Shown here: positions 1 to 10,565 of the stretch, piece after piece
How positions within the stretch are numbered: position 1 is the first letter of the stretch
Layout: every line of letters begins with the position of its first letter
NCBI RefSeq assembly: GCF_004765805.1
Contig: NZ_ML219773.1
Span: 496,001-560,000, forward strand
Length of the DNA stretch: 64,000 nucleotides
Reading direction: 5' to 3'
Origin: Halorussus halobius
GTDB taxonomy: Archaea > Halobacteriota > Halobacteria > Halobacteriales > Haladaptataceae
Made by a program: the position numbers and the translations under genes
The notes under the pieces: generated by a model
Databases searched by the model: none
Told to the model about the DNA's origin: nothing
Seen by the model: the letters and a program-made list of their open reading frames with translations, nothing else

Positions 1-145
1 TCGCGCTCTGGACCGCCTGTAGCCCGGCCATCCCGAGCGTCGTCTCCAGCATCGCCAGCGTCGTCTGGACGAGCGTGGCGAGTATCGGTATCCCTGCGAG
101 CCCCCACGCGACGAGGGTCGGTTCAGTTCCGCGACCTGTAGCCAT
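1..145 (-). CDS. N-terminal fragment of a membrane protein (cut by window edge)
   Basis: An open frame runs from an ATG at 143-145 leftward off the window; 48 codons are visible. It begins MATGRGTEPTLVAWGLAG and continues as a mostly hydrophobic stretch with few charges, so a membrane segment is likely. A GGTG sits just before the ATG. Codon use is like the neighbouring genes. No family can be named from so short a piece. Confidence 0.5.
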   Translation of the reverse strand, partial: MATGRGTEPTLVAWGLAGIPILATLVQTTLAMLETTLGMAGLQAVQSA

Positions 146-283
146 CACCTTTACGCGTCTCGTGGGGGTCTCAAAACGTTTGCCCTTGGGGTAACGGCGG
201 GCCGGACGGCCCGACGCCGCCACCGAGCGACTCGCCCGAACGACGTGGGGCCTACCTGATTGGGGTTGGATATGACGGGCGAG

Positions 284-706
284 TTAGGGTATCTCGCCGT
301 CGAACTCGTACTCCGTAGCGAGGTTGACGCTCGGATGGTCGATCTTCGGATCGACGACCCGGAGATACGTGTTCTTTTGCCCGGCCTCTTCCTCCGGGAC
401 CCAATACACCTTTCCCGTGTCCTTGCATCTCACGGCGAACGCCTCTATCTCGTCTTCGTAGTCCACACGAACCACTTCACCGTTCGCGGTCGTTTTGCTA
501 CACGTCTTGAAGCGGACGCACTCGTCTTCGAGCCATCCCGTTTTGCACTGGACGCGTTGGAACGACTCTCCGTCGTCGACGACGAGGTCGTACTTGTCGT
601 TGTCGCCGAATGGTATAGAGACGCTGTATCCTGCGGATATCAACGCTTGCAGTATTGCTACTTCGCTCTCGTCACCTGTGTCTTTCGAGTTGACGGTCGC
701 ACTCAC
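284..706 (-). CDS. PD-(D/E)XK endonuclease of the group I intron-associated type
   Basis: 140 residues from a GTG start. The pattern G-D-x-D-K-Y-D-L-V (D40) followed by Q53-x-K55 (RVQCKTG) is the PD-(D/E)XK nuclease core. The layout (alpha-helical start, SIPFGDNDKYD, then a VDYEDEIEAFAVRC strand and a YWVPEEEA loop) matches the small archaeal proteins named group I intron-associated PD-(D/E)XK endonucleases. The frame is open back to an ATG at 808, but a TATA-like TTTATA at about 731-737 lies 25-30 bases before the GTG, which fits a leaderless start at 706. Base composition upstream is more A+T-rich than the neighbours, and the gene sits beside tRNA-Asp; both suggest acquired DNA. The DNA target is unknown. 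Confidence 0.65.
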   Translation of the reverse strand: MSATVNSKDTGDESEVAILQALISAGYSVSIPFGDNDKYDLVVDDGESFQRVQCKTGWLEDECVRFKTCSKTTANGEVVRVDYEDEIEAFAVRCKDTGKVYWVPEEEAGQKNTYLRVVDPKIDHPSVNLATEYEFDGEIP

Positions 707-831
707 GGTTGTATTTCCCGCGCTATCGCTTATAAAATTAGCCAGGATGGCTATATTGTGCGGAATATCGTGGGTACTCTCGTTCGACGACGTGAAGGGA
801 CGGGCCACTGCCGAATTAATTCGCAGGAAAG

Positions 832-904
832 CGCCCGAGGCGGGATTTGAACCCGCGTCACGACCGTGACAGGGTCGTATGATGGGCCACTACACCACCC
901 GGGC
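832..904 (-). tRNA. tRNA-Asp (anticodon GTC)
   Basis: Read on the minus strand, acceptor arm GCCCGGG pairs with CTCGGGC, the anticodon loop CTGTCAC places GTC at 34-36, and the T-arm carries GGGTTCAAATCCC. The discriminator base is G, as expected for Asp. There is no intron. A TTAAGT box at about 937-942 lies about 35 bases upstream and is a plausible promoter. Confidence 0.95.
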
Positions 905-1246
905 TTTCGACGCATTATCTCCTTGCTGGCTTGCAGACTTAAGGCTTTCCAAACGATGCCCGTGTGGGTGCCGATACCGCAGGACGACGACCGGCGGGCG
1001 GCGCGGCCGAGCGCGCACTCGGCACAAACGATTTATGCCCCGATGTCGTGGATACCCACGTTGGTACTTCGCGCAATCGGCGGTTCCGGCGCGGGCGACG
1101 CCCGCGTCGCGGGGTTCGGCGCGGGCGGTCGAACAGCTAGCGGTCTCCACCACACTTAGCAAGTGTTAAATGAGCTCGCCCTGTATAGCCCTGTAGTATC
1201 TCGTGATAGCCATTTCTCCCACTGCGCAGACAACCCACCGCCACAC
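905..1246. other. Intergenic region between divergent tRNA-Asp and the RNA polymerase operon
   Basis: 342 bases without a convincing gene. It holds the tRNA-Asp promoter (TTAAGT near 937-942, minus strand), G+C-rich sequence with a TTTATG at about 1032, and the palindrome/TATA-like segment at 1152-1171 facing rpoH. Small open frames here have no family resemblance. Confidence 0.6.
1152..1171 (+). promoter_or_regulatory. Palindrome abutting a TATA-like box upstream of the RNA polymerase operon
   Basis: ACACTT-AGC-AAGTGT is a perfect 6-base inverted repeat (1152-1166) that runs straight into TTAAAT (1166-1171). If TTAAAT is the TATA box, transcription would start near 1195, giving a leader of about 50 bases before rpoH. 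An operator controlling RNA polymerase synthesis is inferred, not shown. Confidence 0.4.
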
Positions 1247-1474
1247 ATGGTAGATGTAAGCCAACACGACCTGGTTCCGGACCACAGCGTCGTCGACGAC
1301 GACGAGCTGGACGACGTCATGGAGGAGTACGGCATCGACCCGACCGACTTACCCAAAATCAAACGCACCGACCCCGCGCTGCCCGACGACGCGGAGGTCG
1401 GGGACGTAATCGAGATCGTGCGCGACTCGCGAACCGCCGACACCGCGACCGTGTACCGACTGGTGGTAGAGTAA
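1247..1474 (+). CDS. rpoH: DNA-directed RNA polymerase subunit H (Rpb5 C-terminal homologue)
   Basis: 75 residues beginning [13 protein letters not shown], the usual size for archaeal RpoH, which equals only the C-terminal domain of eukaryotic Rpb5. The motif [18 protein letters not shown] is characteristic. The subunit is part of the polymerase jaw near downstream DNA. The start at 1247 gives the standard N-terminus; the longer frame upstream has no family support. It is the first gene of the RNA polymerase operon, and rpoB2 follows after 2 bases. Confidence 0.95.
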   Translation: MVDVSQHDLVPDHSVVDDDELDDVMEEYGIDPTDLPKIKRTDPALPDDAEVGDVIEIVRDSRTADTATVYRLVVE

Positions 1475-1476
1475 CA

Positions 1477-3042
1477 ATGGACCGACAAGACAGACGCGCC
1501 ATCTCCAAGGAGTACTTCGGAAAGGAACGTCTCGCAGAGCACCACTACCGCTCGTTCAACGCCTTCCTGGGTCGCGGCATGCAGGAGGTCGTCGACGAGA
1601 AAGAGACCATCGATACCGACATCGGCGACAAGGAGGACGAGGAGCCGGTTCACGTCGAACTCGGCGACGTACGTATCGTGACGCCGCGCGTGCGCGAGGC
1701 CGACGGCAGCGAGGAGCTGCTCTATCCCCAGGAGGCCCGCCTCCGCAACATCACCTACGCCGCGCCGGTGTTCATGGAGATGTCCATCGTGAAGGGCGAA
1801 GGCGACGACGAGCGCGTCGTCGACGCCACCGAGACCAAGGTGGGTCGGATGCCCATCATGGTCGGTTCCGAGAAGTGCAACATCGCGGGCTTCTCCGACG
1901 AGGAACTGGTCGAAATCGGCGAGGACCCCGCCGACCCCGGCGGCTACTTCATCGTCAACGGCTCCGAGCGGGTGCTGATGACCAGCGAGGACCTCGCGCC
2001 CAACAAGATTCTCGCGGAGTACGACAGCAAGTACGGCGACGAGATTCAGGTCGCCAAGACGTTCAGCCAGCGCCGCGGGTATCGTGCGCTCGTGCTGGTC
2101 GAGCGCACCCGCGACGGCCTGCTCGAAGTGTCGTTCCCCTCGGTCTCTGGCAGCGTGAATTTCGTGACGCTCGTGCGCGCGCTCGGGCTGGAATCCGACG
2201 AGGAGATCGTCCACCGCGTGAGCGACGACCCCGAGATCGTGAAGTTCATGCTCGAAAATCTGGAGGCCGCCGACGTCCAGACCGAGGAGGAGGCCATCGA
2301 GTCGCTGGGCAAGCGCGTCGCCTCCGGGCAGGGCAAGAACTACCAGCTCAAGCGCGCCAACTACGTCATCGACCGCTACCTGCTTCCGCACCTCCACGAG
2401 GAGGGCGTCGACGAGGAGGACGTCCGCATCAACAAGGCGTACTACCTCTGTCGGATGGCCGAGGCGTGTTTCGAGCTCGCGCTCGACCGGCGCGAGTCCG
2501 ACGACAAGGACCACTACGCCAACAAGCGACTGAAGGTCAGCGGCGACCTGATGACCGACCTGTTCCGGACCGCGCTCAACAAGCTGGCCCGGGACGTGAA
2601 GTACCAGCTCGAGCGCGCCAACATGCGTAACCGGCAGCTGTCGGTCAACACCGTGGTCCGGTCGGACGTGCTGACCGAGCGGCTCGAACACCCCATCGCG
2701 ACGGGCAACTGGGTCGGCGGCCGGTCGGGCGTCTCCCAACTGGTCGACCGCACCGACTTCATGGGCGTCCTGAGCCACCTCCGGCGGCTGCGGTCGCCGC
2801 TCTCGCGGAGCCAGCCCCACTTCGAGGCGCGGGACCTCCACGCGACCCAGTGGGGTCGCATCTGCCCCTCCGAGACGCCGGAGGGACCGAACTGTGGGCT
2901 GGTGAAGAACTTCGCGCAGGCGATGGAGCTGTCCCAGGACGTCGAGAACGAACAGGGCCTGAAACGAGAACTGGCGTCGATGGGTGTCGAGGGCATCCCC
3001 GGCATCGAAGGCGTCGATTCGGCGGCAAGCGCGGACGACTAA
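1477..3042 (+). CDS. rpoB2: DNA-directed RNA polymerase subunit B''
   Basis: 521 residues, the N-terminal half of the beta subunit (protrusion, lobe and fork), split from B' as in halophiles and many euryarchaea. Visible signatures are [19 protein letters not shown] near the start, [21 protein letters not shown], the fork region around [19 protein letters not shown], and the end [19 protein letters not shown]. The ATG at 1477 follows the rpoH stop by 2 bases, so the genes are probably co-translated. The C-terminal tail is acidic. Confidence 0.97.
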   Translation: MDRQDRRAISKEYFGKERLAEHHYRSFNAFLGRGMQEVVDEKETIDTDIGDKEDEEPVHVELGDVRIVTPRVREADGSEELLYPQEARLRNITYAAPVFMEMSIVKGEGDDERVVDATETKVGRMPIMVGSEKCNIAGFSDEELVEIGEDPADPGGYFIVNGSERVLMTSEDLAPNKILAEYDSKYGDEIQVAKTFSQRRGYRALVLVERTRDGLLEVSFPSVSGSVNFVTLVRALGLESDEEIVHRVSDDPEIVKFMLENLEAADVQTEEEAIESLGKRVASGQGKNYQLKRANYVIDRYLLPHLHEEGVDEEDVRINKAYYLCRMAEACFELALDRRESDDKDHYANKRLKVSGDLMTDLFRTALNKLARDVKYQLERANMRNRQLSVNTVVRSDVLTERLEHPIATGNWVGGRSGVSQLVDRTDFMGVLSHLRRLRSPLSRSQPHFEARDLHATQWGRICPSETPEGPNCGLVKNFAQAMELSQDVENEQGLKRELASMGVEGIPGIEGVDSAASADD

Positions 3043-3043
3043 C

Positions 3044-4870
3044 ATGAGTCAGGGACGAGAAGCCAAAGTGTACGTGAACGGCAGTCTGGTCGGGACCCAC
3101 CCCGACCCGGAACAGCTCGCAGACCAGGTTCGCCACGCCCGGCGGCGCGGCGACGTGTCGGAGATGGTCAACGTCTCGGTCAAAGACCGCACCCGCGAGG
3201 TCATCATCAACGCCGACGCGGGCCGGGCCCGCCGGCCCCTGCTCGTGGTCGAGGACGGCGAACCCCTCATCACCGACGAGGAGGTCGAGGCGCTCAAGAA
3301 CGGCGACCTCGACTTCGAGGACCTCGTCGAACGCGGCAAGGTCGAGTTCATCGACGCCGAGGAGGAAGAGGACGTCTACGTCGCGGTCGAGGAGGGTGAC
3401 GTGACCGACGACCACACCCACCTCGAGGTCGACCCGCAGCTCATCTTCGGCATCGGCGCGGGGATGATTCCGTACCCCGAGCACAACGCTTCGCCCCGGA
3501 TTACGATGGGTGCGGGGATGATGAAGCAGTCGCTCGGGCTGCCGGCGGCCAACTATCGCATCCGGCCCGACACCCGCCAGCACCTCCTGCACTACCCCCA
3601 GCTCTCGATGGTCAAGACACAGACCACCGAGCAGATCGGCTACGACGACCGGCCGGCCGCCCAGAACTTCACGGTCGCCGTCATGTCCTACGAGGGGTTC
3701 AACATCGAGGACGCGCTGGTGATGAACGGCGGCTCGGTCGACCGCGCGCTCGCCCGGTCGCACTTCTTCCGGACCTACGAGGGCGAGGAGCGTCGGTATC
3801 CGGGCGGTCAGGAGGACCGCTTCGAGATTCCGAGCGACGACGTTCGGGGCGCGCGCGGCGAGGACGCCTACACCCACCTCGACGAGGACGGCCTCGTCAA
3901 CCCCGAGACGCGGGTCGACGAGAGTTCGGTGCTGCTGGGCAAGACCAGCCCGCCCCGGTTCCTCGAGGAGCCCGACGACATGGGCGGCCTCTCGCCCCAG
4001 AAGCGCCGCGAGACCTCGGTGACGATGCGCTCGGGCGAGTCCGGCGTCGTCGACACCGTGACCCTGATGGAGGGCGAGGACGGCTCGAAGCTCTCGAAGG
4101 TGTCGGTGCGCGACGAGCGCATCCCCGAGATGGGCGACAAGTTCGCCTCCCGGCACGGCCAGAAGGGCGTCGTCGGCCACATCGCGCCCCAGGAGGACAT
4201 GCCGTTCACGGAGGAGGGCGTGGTGCCCGACCTCATCCTCAACCCGCACGCGCTGCCCTCGCGGATGACGGTCGGCCACGTGCTGGAGATGATCGGCGGG
4301 AAGGTCGGCGCGCTCGAAGGTCGACGCGTCGACGGCACGCCGTTCACCGGCGAGGACGAGGGCGAACTCCGTGGCGCGCTGGAGGACCACGGCTTCAAGT
4401 CCTCGGGCAAGGAGATAATGTACTCGGGCGTGACCGGCGAGAAGATCGAGGCCGAGATATTCGTCGGCACCATCTTCTACCAGAAGCTCTACCACATGGT
4501 GTCGAACAAGCTCCACGCCCGGTCGCGCGGTCCCGTGCAAGTCCTCACTCGTCAGCCCACCGAGGGGCGGGCCCGCGAGGGCGGCCTGCGCGTCGGCGAG
4601 ATGGAGCGCATGGTGCTCATCGCCCACGGCTCGGCGCTCACGCTCAAGGAGCGCCTGCTCGACGAGTCGGACCGCGAGTGGATATACGTCTGTGCCAACT
4701 GCGGGATGAGCGCGGTCGAGAACGTCGACCAGAACCGCGTCTACTGCCCGAACTGCGACGAGGAGACCGACGTCCACGAGATAGAGATGTCCTACGCGTT
4801 CAAGCTGCTGCTCGACGAGATGAAGGCGCTGGGCATCGCGCCGCGACTCGAACTGGAGGACGCAGTGTAA
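3044..4870 (+). CDS. rpoB1: DNA-directed RNA polymerase subunit B'
   Basis: 608 residues, the C-terminal half of the beta subunit: hybrid-binding domain, wall and clamp. It contains [21 protein letters not shown], the conserved [13 protein letters not shown] loop near residue 365 and, near residues 549-570, a zinc-binding pair CANCG...CPNC in the clamp segment. The start [13 protein letters not shown] lies 1 base after the rpoB2 stop; the frame extends further upstream but would overlap rpoB2. Together with B'' it forms the second-largest polymerase subunit. Confidence 0.97.
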   Translation: MSQGREAKVYVNGSLVGTHPDPEQLADQVRHARRRGDVSEMVNVSVKDRTREVIINADAGRARRPLLVVEDGEPLITDEEVEALKNGDLDFEDLVERGKVEFIDAEEEEDVYVAVEEGDVTDDHTHLEVDPQLIFGIGAGMIPYPEHNASPRITMGAGMMKQSLGLPAANYRIRPDTRQHLLHYPQLSMVKTQTTEQIGYDDRPAAQNFTVAVMSYEGFNIEDALVMNGGSVDRALARSHFFRTYEGEERRYPGGQEDRFEIPSDDVRGARGEDAYTHLDEDGLVNPETRVDESSVLLGKTSPPRFLEEPDDMGGLSPQKRRETSVTMRSGESGVVDTVTLMEGEDGSKLSKVSVRDERIPEMGDKFASRHGQKGVVGHIAPQEDMPFTEEGVVPDLILNPHALPSRMTVGHVLEMIGGKVGALEGRRVDGTPFTGEDEGELRGALEDHGFKSSGKEIMYSGVTGEKIEAEIFVGTIFYQKLYHMVSNKLHARSRGPVQVLTRQPTEGRAREGGLRVGEMERMVLIAHGSALTLKERLLDESDREWIYVCANCGMSAVENVDQNRVYCPNCDEETDVHEIEMSYAFKLLLDEMKALGIAPRLELEDAV

Positions 4871-4871
4871 C

Positions 4872-7823
4872 ATGTCTACGAATCAAACACCGAAGGAGAT
4901 CGGCGAGATCAGCTTCGGGCTGATGGACCCCGAGGAGTACCGCGAGATGTCGGCCACGAAGATAATCACGGCCGACACCTACGACGACGACGGCTTCCCC
5001 ATCGACATGGGGCTGATGGACCCCCGGCTGGGCGTCATCGACCCCGGGCTGGAGTGCAAGACCTGCGGGAAGCACTCGGGGTCGTGCAACGGTCACTTCG
5101 GCCACATCGAACTCGCCGCGCCGGTCATCCACGTCGGGTTCACGAAGCTCATCCGGCGGCTGCTCCGTGGCACCTGCCGGGACTGCTCGCGACTCCTGCT
5201 CACCGACGACGAGAAGGACAAGTACGAGGCCAAACTCGACCGCGCCACCGAACTCGGCAACGACGTCAACGACGTCACCAAGGCCGCCATCCGCGAGGCC
5301 CGCAAAAAGGACCGGTGTCCGTACTGCGGCGAGGTCCAGTACGACATCAACCACGAGAAGCCCACCACCTACTACGAGGTCCAGCAGGTGCTCACCAGCG
5401 AGTACTCCGAGCAGATCGCGGCCGCGATGCAGGGCAAGAGCCCCGACGGCGAGGACGACGAGGGCCGCGAACCCATGGCTCCGCAGGAGCTCGCCGACGC
5501 GACCGACATCGACCTCTCGCGGGTCAACGACATCATGTCCGGGGAGTTCCGTCCCCGCGAGTCCGACCGGAAGGCCATCGAGTCGGCGCTCGACGTCGAC
5601 CTGACCGAGGAGGACATGAACAAGCTGATGCCAAGCGACATCCGGGACTGGTTCGAGGCGATTCCGGACGAGGACATCCGGACGCTGGGCATCAACGCCG
5701 AGCGCTCCCGGCCCGAGTGGATGATTCTGACGGTGCTGCCCGTGCCGCCGGTCACGGCTCGACCGTCCATCACGCTGGACAACGGCCAGCGCTCCGAGGA
5801 CGACCTGACCCACAAGCTGGTCGACATCATCCGCATCAACCAGCGGTTCATGGAAAACCGCGAGGCGGGCGCGCCCCAGCTCATCATCGAGGACCTCTGG
5901 GAACTGCTCCAGTACCACGTCACCACCTTCATGGACAACGAGATTTCGGGCACGCCGCCGGCTCGCCACCGGTCGGGCCGCCCGCTCAAGACCCTCTCCC
6001 AGCGGCTGAAGGGCAAGGAGGGCCGATTCCGCGGCTCGCTGTCGGGCAAGCGCGTGAACTTCTCGGCCCGGACCGTCATCTCGCCCGACCCCACGCTGTC
6101 GCTCAACGAGGTCGGCGTCCCCGAGCGCGTGGCCGAGGAGATGACCCAGACGATGAACGTCACCGACCGCAACGTCGAGGAGGCCCGCCGGTACGTCTCG
6201 AACGGGCCGGAGACCCATCCGGGCGCGAACTACGTCAAGCGCCCCGACGGTCGGCGGCTCAAGGTGACCGAGAAGAACTGCGAGGAGCTGGCGACCAAGG
6301 TCGAGGCCGGCTGGGAGGTCAACCGCCACATGGTCGACGGCGACATCGTCATCTTCAACCGCCAGCCGTCGCTCCACCGGATGTCCATCATGGCCCACGA
6401 GGTGGTCGTGATGCCTCACAAGACGTTCCGGCTCAATACCACGGTGTGTCCGCCGTACAACGCCGACTTCGACGGCGACGAGATGAACATGCACGCCCTC
6501 CAGAACGAGGAGGCCCGCGCGGAGGCCCGCGTGCTGATGCGCGTGCAGGAACAGATTCTCAGCCCGCGGTTCGGCGAGAACATCATCGGCGCGATTCAGG
6601 ACCACATCTCGGGGACCTTCCTGCTGACCAACGAGAACCCCCACTTCAACGAGACCCAGGCGCTCGACCTGCTTCGGGCGACTCGCGTCGACGAACTGCC
6701 CGAGCCGTCCGGTCACGACGAGGCCGACGAGCCCTACTGGACCGGCCGGGACATCTTCTCGGAACTGCTGCCCGACGACCTCAACCTCGAGTTCACCGGG
6801 ACGGTCGGCGAGGACGTCATCATCGAGGACGGCCAGCTCGTCGAGGGCACCATCGCCGAGGACGAGGTCGGCGAGTTCGGCGGCGTCATCGTCGACACCA
6901 TCACGAAGGTATACGGCAACACCCGCGCCCGCATCTTCATCAACGAGGTCGCGGCGCTGGCGATGCGCTCCATCATGCACTTCGGGTTCTCGATCGCCAT
7001 CGACGACGAGTCCATCCCCGGTCAGGCCCAGGCCCGCATCGACGAGGCCATCGACAACGCCTACGACCGGGTCGAGGAGCTCATCGAGACCTACCAGAAC
7101 GGCGACCTCGAATCGCTGCCGGGTCGGACCGTCGACGAGACCCTGGAGATGAAGATCATGCAGACGCTGGGCAAGGCCCGCGACTCGGCGGGCGACATCG
7201 CCGAGGAGCACTTCGACGACGACAACCCGGCCGTGGTGATGGCCCGGTCGGGCGCGCGCGGGTCGATGCTCAACCTGACCCAGATGGCCGGCTGCGTCGG
7301 CCAGCAGGCGGTCCGGGGCGAGCGCATCAACCGCGGTTACGAGGACCGGACGCTCAGCCACTTCAAGCCCAACGACCTGTCGGCCGAGGCCCACGGCTTC
7401 GTCGAGCACTCGTACACCGGCGGTCTCGAACCCCGGGAGTTCTTCTTCCACGCGATGGGCGGCCGCGAGGGGCTGGTCGACACGGCGGTCCGGACCTCCA
7501 AGTCCGGCTACCTCCAGCGCCGGCTGATGAACGCGCTGAGCGAGCTCGAGGCCCAGTACGACGGGACGGTCCGGGACACCAACAACCGCATCGTCCAGTT
7601 CGAGTTCGGCGAGGACGGCACCAGTCCCGTGAAGGTGGCCCACGACGCCGACACAGCCATCGACGTCGACCAGATCGCCGACCGCGTCATCGAGAGCGAG
7701 TTCGACTCCGAGGACGAGCGCCTGGAGTTCCTCGGCGAGAAGGCCCGGCCCACGAACCTCTCGGAACACGCCGAGACGCCCACGGTGGCCGACCGCGTGA
7801 CGGGGGTGGAGTCGGATGACTGA
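4872..7823 (+). CDS. rpoA1: DNA-directed RNA polymerase subunit A'
   Basis: 983 residues, the N-terminal part of the largest subunit. The catalytic loop [12 protein letters not shown] (about residues 530-541) supplies the three Asp that hold the active-site magnesium. Zinc sites are visible at [17 protein letters not shown] (about 61-77) and CRDC...CPYCG (about 101-150). [20 protein letters not shown] is the usual lid/zipper region. The ATG follows the rpoB1 stop by 1 base. The bridge-helix region is present and the rest of the subunit is encoded by rpoA2. Confidence 0.97.
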   Translation: MSTNQTPKEIGEISFGLMDPEEYREMSATKIITADTYDDDGFPIDMGLMDPRLGVIDPGLECKTCGKHSGSCNGHFGHIELAAPVIHVGFTKLIRRLLRGTCRDCSRLLLTDDEKDKYEAKLDRATELGNDVNDVTKAAIREARKKDRCPYCGEVQYDINHEKPTTYYEVQQVLTSEYSEQIAAAMQGKSPDGEDDEGREPMAPQELADATDIDLSRVNDIMSGEFRPRESDRKAIESALDVDLTEEDMNKLMPSDIRDWFEAIPDEDIRTLGINAERSRPEWMILTVLPVPPVTARPSITLDNGQRSEDDLTHKLVDIIRINQRFMENREAGAPQLIIEDLWELLQYHVTTFMDNEISGTPPARHRSGRPLKTLSQRLKGKEGRFRGSLSGKRVNFSARTVISPDPTLSLNEVGVPERVAEEMTQTMNVTDRNVEEARRYVSNGPETHPGANYVKRPDGRRLKVTEKNCEELATKVEAGWEVNRHMVDGDIVIFNRQPSLHRMSIMAHEVVVMPHKTFRLNTTVCPPYNADFDGDEMNMHALQNEEARAEARVLMRVQEQILSPRFGENIIGAIQDHISGTFLLTNENPHFNETQALDLLRATRVDELPEPSGHDEADEPYWTGRDIFSELLPDDLNLEFTGTVGEDVIIEDGQLVEGTIAEDEVGEFGGVIVDTITKVYGNTRARIFINEVAALAMRSIMHFGFSIAIDDESIPGQAQARIDEAIDNAYDRVEELIETYQNGDLESLPGRTVDETLEMKIMQTLGKARDSAGDIAEEHFDDDNPAVVMARSGARGSMLNLTQMAGCVGQQAVRGERINRGYEDRTLSHFKPNDLSAEAHGFVEHSYTGGLEPREFFFHAMGGREGLVDTAVRTSKSGYLQRRLMNALSELEAQYDGTVRDTNNRIVQFEFGEDGTSPVKVAHDADTAIDVDQIADRVIESEFDSEDERLEFLGEKARPTNLSEHAETPTVADRVTGVESDD

Positions 7824-9033
7824 ACACGACGTCTCCGAGGACGTCGAACTCGTCATCGAGGACGCCGACCTCCCGCCGCGGCTCAAAGAGGAGGTGTACA
7901 GCACGGTCGCCGAGCGCGACGCGACCGTCGAGGAGGCCGACGAGATAGCCACGGTCGTCGCGAACCGCTACCGGGACACCCGGGTCGACCCGCTCGACCC
8001 CGTCGGCGTCGTCTCGGCTCAGTCCATCGGCGAGCCGGGGACCCAGCTCACGATGAACACCTTCCACTACGCGGGCGTCGCGGAGATCGACGTCACGCAG
8101 GGGCTGCCCCGGCTCATCGAGCTGGTCGACGCCCGGAAGACGCCGGACACGCCGATGATGAAGGTGTACCTCGACGAGGAGTACGCCACCGACCGCGAGC
8201 TCGCCCACCAGGTCGTCTGGCAGATAGAGGCGACCAAGATACTCGCGCTGGGCGACGTCTCGACCAACGTCGCCGACATGGTGGTCACCATCGACCTCAA
8301 CCCGGAGACGCTCCAGGAGCGGTGGCCCACCGTCGAGCATACCGAGGACATCGCGGCCCGGGTCGCCGAGATAATCGAGGACTCGCTGGGCGTCTCGACC
8401 ACCCAGCAGGGGACGAACGTCCAGTTCGGCCCCGAGGAGCCCAGCTACCGCGACCTGCTCCAGCTGGTCGAGGACCTGCGGGAGATAACGTTCAAGGGCC
8501 TCGAGGAGATTACCCGCGTGGTCATCCGCAAGGAGGAAGTCGAGGACGGCGAGGGCGAGGAGTTCGTCCTCTACACCGAGGGGTCGGCGTTCAGCGACGC
8601 CATCGAGATCGAGGGCGTGGACGCCAGCCGGTCGACGTGCAACAACATCCACGAGATATATCGCACCCTCGGGGTCGAGGCGGCACGCGAGACCATCATC
8701 GAGGAGACCCACAACACGCTGGCCGAACAGGGTCTCGACGACGTGAACGTCCGCCACCTGATGCTGGTCGCGGACATCATGACCAACCGGGGCACCATCG
8801 AGTCCATCGGTCGCCACGGCATCGCGGGCAACAAGGACAGCGTCCTCGCCCGCGCGGCCTACGAGGTGACGGTCAACCACCTGCTCGACGCCGCAATCCA
8901 CGGCGAGGTCGACGACCTCAACGGCGTCATCGAGAACGTCATCGTGGGCAAGCCGGTCGAGATCGGCACCGGCGACGTCGACCTGCGGATGGGCTCGATG
9001 GCGGCCGAGGCCGAGCCCGAACCCTCCGACTGA
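7816..9033 (+). CDS. rpoA2: DNA-directed RNA polymerase subunit A''
   Basis: 405 residues, the C-terminal part of the largest subunit. The trigger-loop region appears as [20 protein letters not shown] followed by [17 protein letters not shown], and [14 protein letters not shown] sits in the jaw/cleft segment. The gene overlaps rpoA1 by 8 bases, which suggests translational coupling. It is an ordinary length for the family. Confidence 0.97.
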   Translation: MTEHDVSEDVELVIEDADLPPRLKEEVYSTVAERDATVEEADEIATVVANRYRDTRVDPLDPVGVVSAQSIGEPGTQLTMNTFHYAGVAEIDVTQGLPRLIELVDARKTPDTPMMKVYLDEEYATDRELAHQVVWQIEATKILALGDVSTNVADMVVTIDLNPETLQERWPTVEHTEDIAARVAEIIEDSLGVSTTQQGTNVQFGPEEPSYRDLLQLVEDLREITFKGLEEITRVVIRKEEVEDGEGEEFVLYTEGSAFSDAIEIEGVDASRSTCNNIHEIYRTLGVEAARETIIEETHNTLAEQGLDDVNVRHLMLVADIMTNRGTIESIGRHGIAGNKDSVLARAAYEVTVNHLLDAAIHGEVDDLNGVIENVIVGKPVEIGTGDVDLRMGSMAAEAEPEPSD

Positions 9034-9036
9034 CGC

Positions 9037-9516
9037 ATGCGCGTGACCCTCTCGGACGAGGCCCGCCAGTACATCGCGCTGTTCGAGGAGGAGACCGGCG
9101 CGACCGCTCGCGACTGCCTCGTAATCGAGGACGGCGACGACCCCGCGGACGGCGAGCCGGGCGCGGACGGCGAGCCGGGCGCGGACGGCGAGCGCGTCGT
9201 GTTCCTGGTCAAGCCGGGCGACATGGGCCGGGCCATCGGCTCGGGCGGCGAGACGGTCCGCGAACTCGAAGCGCGACTCGGCAGCGAGGTGACGCTGGTC
9301 GAGGACGCCGACACTACCGAGGCGTTCGTCGCCAACGCGCTCGCCCCGGCGGCGGTGTACAACGTCACCGTCAGCGAGGACGACGAGACGGTGGCGTACG
9401 CCGAGGTCGACGCGGCCGACACCGGCGTCGCCATCGGCGAGGGCGGCCGCAACATCGATATCGCCGAGCGGCTCGCCAAGCGCCACCACGACGTCGATGA
9501 CATCCAGTTGACGTGA
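9037..9516 (+). CDS. nusA: NusA-like transcription termination/elongation factor
   Basis: 159 residues. The archaeal form lacks the bacterial N-terminal and S1 domains and consists of two KH RNA-binding domains: GDMGRAIGSGGETVRELE and DTGVAIGEGGRNIDIAERL carry the two GxxG loops. It follows rpoA2 after 3 bases and ends the polymerase operon, its standard location. An acidic insert with two GADGEP copies sits at about residues 42-53. Confidence 0.93.
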   Translation: MRVTLSDEARQYIALFEEETGATARDCLVIEDGDDPADGEPGADGEPGADGERVVFLVKPGDMGRAIGSGGETVRELEARLGSEVTLVEDADTTEAFVANALAPAAVYNVTVSEDDETVAYAEVDAADTGVAIGEGGRNIDIAERLAKRHHDVDDIQLT

Positions 9517-9635
9517 GGTCGGAGTCGGTGTTTCCATCGGTCTGACGGCTCGCCCCCGAAATTTTAGGCCGGACGCCGCCGTTTCCGAGGGAAAAGTAGT
9601 TTTTCGATAGCGGCGACGTTCCCGTGGGGATGGGA

Positions 9636-10565
9636 ATGGATATCAATCGCACACGACAGACGGACGAGCTTCCGGACGTCGACGAGCGCGACCGGCGAAA
9701 CTTCCTGAAGGTACTGGGCGTGACGGGGAGCGTCGGGGCCGCGAGCGAGCTCTCGCTGGCCGACCTCCGCGGGGCGGTCGGCGCGGAGTCCGGGGAGCTG
9801 GCGACGATGGGCGAGGCCATCCGCGCGGACCTCGCTGGCGGGCTCGACGCCGGCCGGCTCGACGCCGCAGTGGCCGGCATCGAGGCGGCCGCCGCCGAAC
9901 TGCCCGCGGTCCGGGCGGCCGGATTTCCGGCCGAGCCGACGAGCGCGTACGGGGAGCTGACCGAACCGGCGTGGGACGCCTACCACCACCTCGCGGAGGT
10001 GGGGCTGTTCGCGTCGGCCGAGCGCCACCTGCCGGAGTTCACGCCCGAACACGTCCGCGCGACCGCCGCCGAACTCGTCCGGGCCGAACCCGCCATCGCG
10101 GCGCTGGCCGAGGTCGGACTCGACGAGCGCGAGCGAACCGCGGTGGTCGTCGACGCGGTCACCGAGAACCACCGGCTCGGCCAGTGGGTGTCGACCGCCA
10201 GCCTGCCGGCCGACCCGGAGGGGTACGACCCGTCGAACGTCGCACCGCTCCACCAGCGCGCGCTCGGCGGCGCGTTGCTCTGGATAGACGAACTCGACCA
10301 CCACCTCTGGCAGCGCGAGGCCGTGCTGACGGAGGCCCACCTCGACCGGGCGACGTGGGACGTCAAGCGGATGCTCGGCGGGGCGTACCTGCTCGTCACG
10401 GCGGCGGCGGACCTCGCCGGCCCGGAGGAGCTGTCCGACAGTCAACTCACCGCCGCGCTCGCCGGCGGGTCGGCGGTCGCCATTCGGGGGCAGGAGGCGC
10501 TGGCCGAGGACGTGTTCCGCGTCTCGGACGCCGACCGCGCGGCCGTGGGAGGTGAGTCTGCGTGA
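9636..10565 (+). CDS. Tat-signal protein of unknown function, partner of the downstream quinoprotein
   Basis: 309 residues from the ATG at 9636; in-frame GTG 9624 and ATG 9630 are alternatives. A twin-arginine motif D-R-R-N-F-L-K (R20, R21) is followed by a short, weakly hydrophobic segment, so Tat export is likely. The rest is Ala-rich, acidic and probably alpha-helical, with a His-rich DAYHHLAEVGL region and a later DELDHHLWQRE. No family is recognised. The stop overlaps the GTG start of the quinoprotein gene by 4 bases, so the two are translationally coupled. The Tat-carrying small subunit of gluconate 2-dehydrogenase is a functional analogy only. Confidence 0.75.
   Translation: MDINRTRQTDELPDVDERDRRNFLKVLGVTGSVGAASELSLADLRGAVGAESGELATMGEAIRADLAGGLDAGRLDAAVAGIEAAAAELPAVRAAGFPAEPTSAYGELTEPAWDAYHHLAEVGLFASAERHLPEFTPEHVRATAAELVRAEPAIAALAEVGLDERERTAVVVDAVTENHRLGQWVSTASLPADPEGYDPSNVAPLHQRALGGALLWIDELDHHLWQREAVLTEAHLDRATWDVKRMLGGAYLLVTAAADLAGPEELSDSQLTAALAGGSAVAIRGQEALAEDVFRVSDADRAAVGGESA

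Noticed and set aside
1156-7952. Long minus-strand frames across the RNA polymerase genes
   Set aside because: Mirror images of rpoB2, rpoB1 and rpoA1 in acidic high-G+C coding sequence; no recognisable domains.
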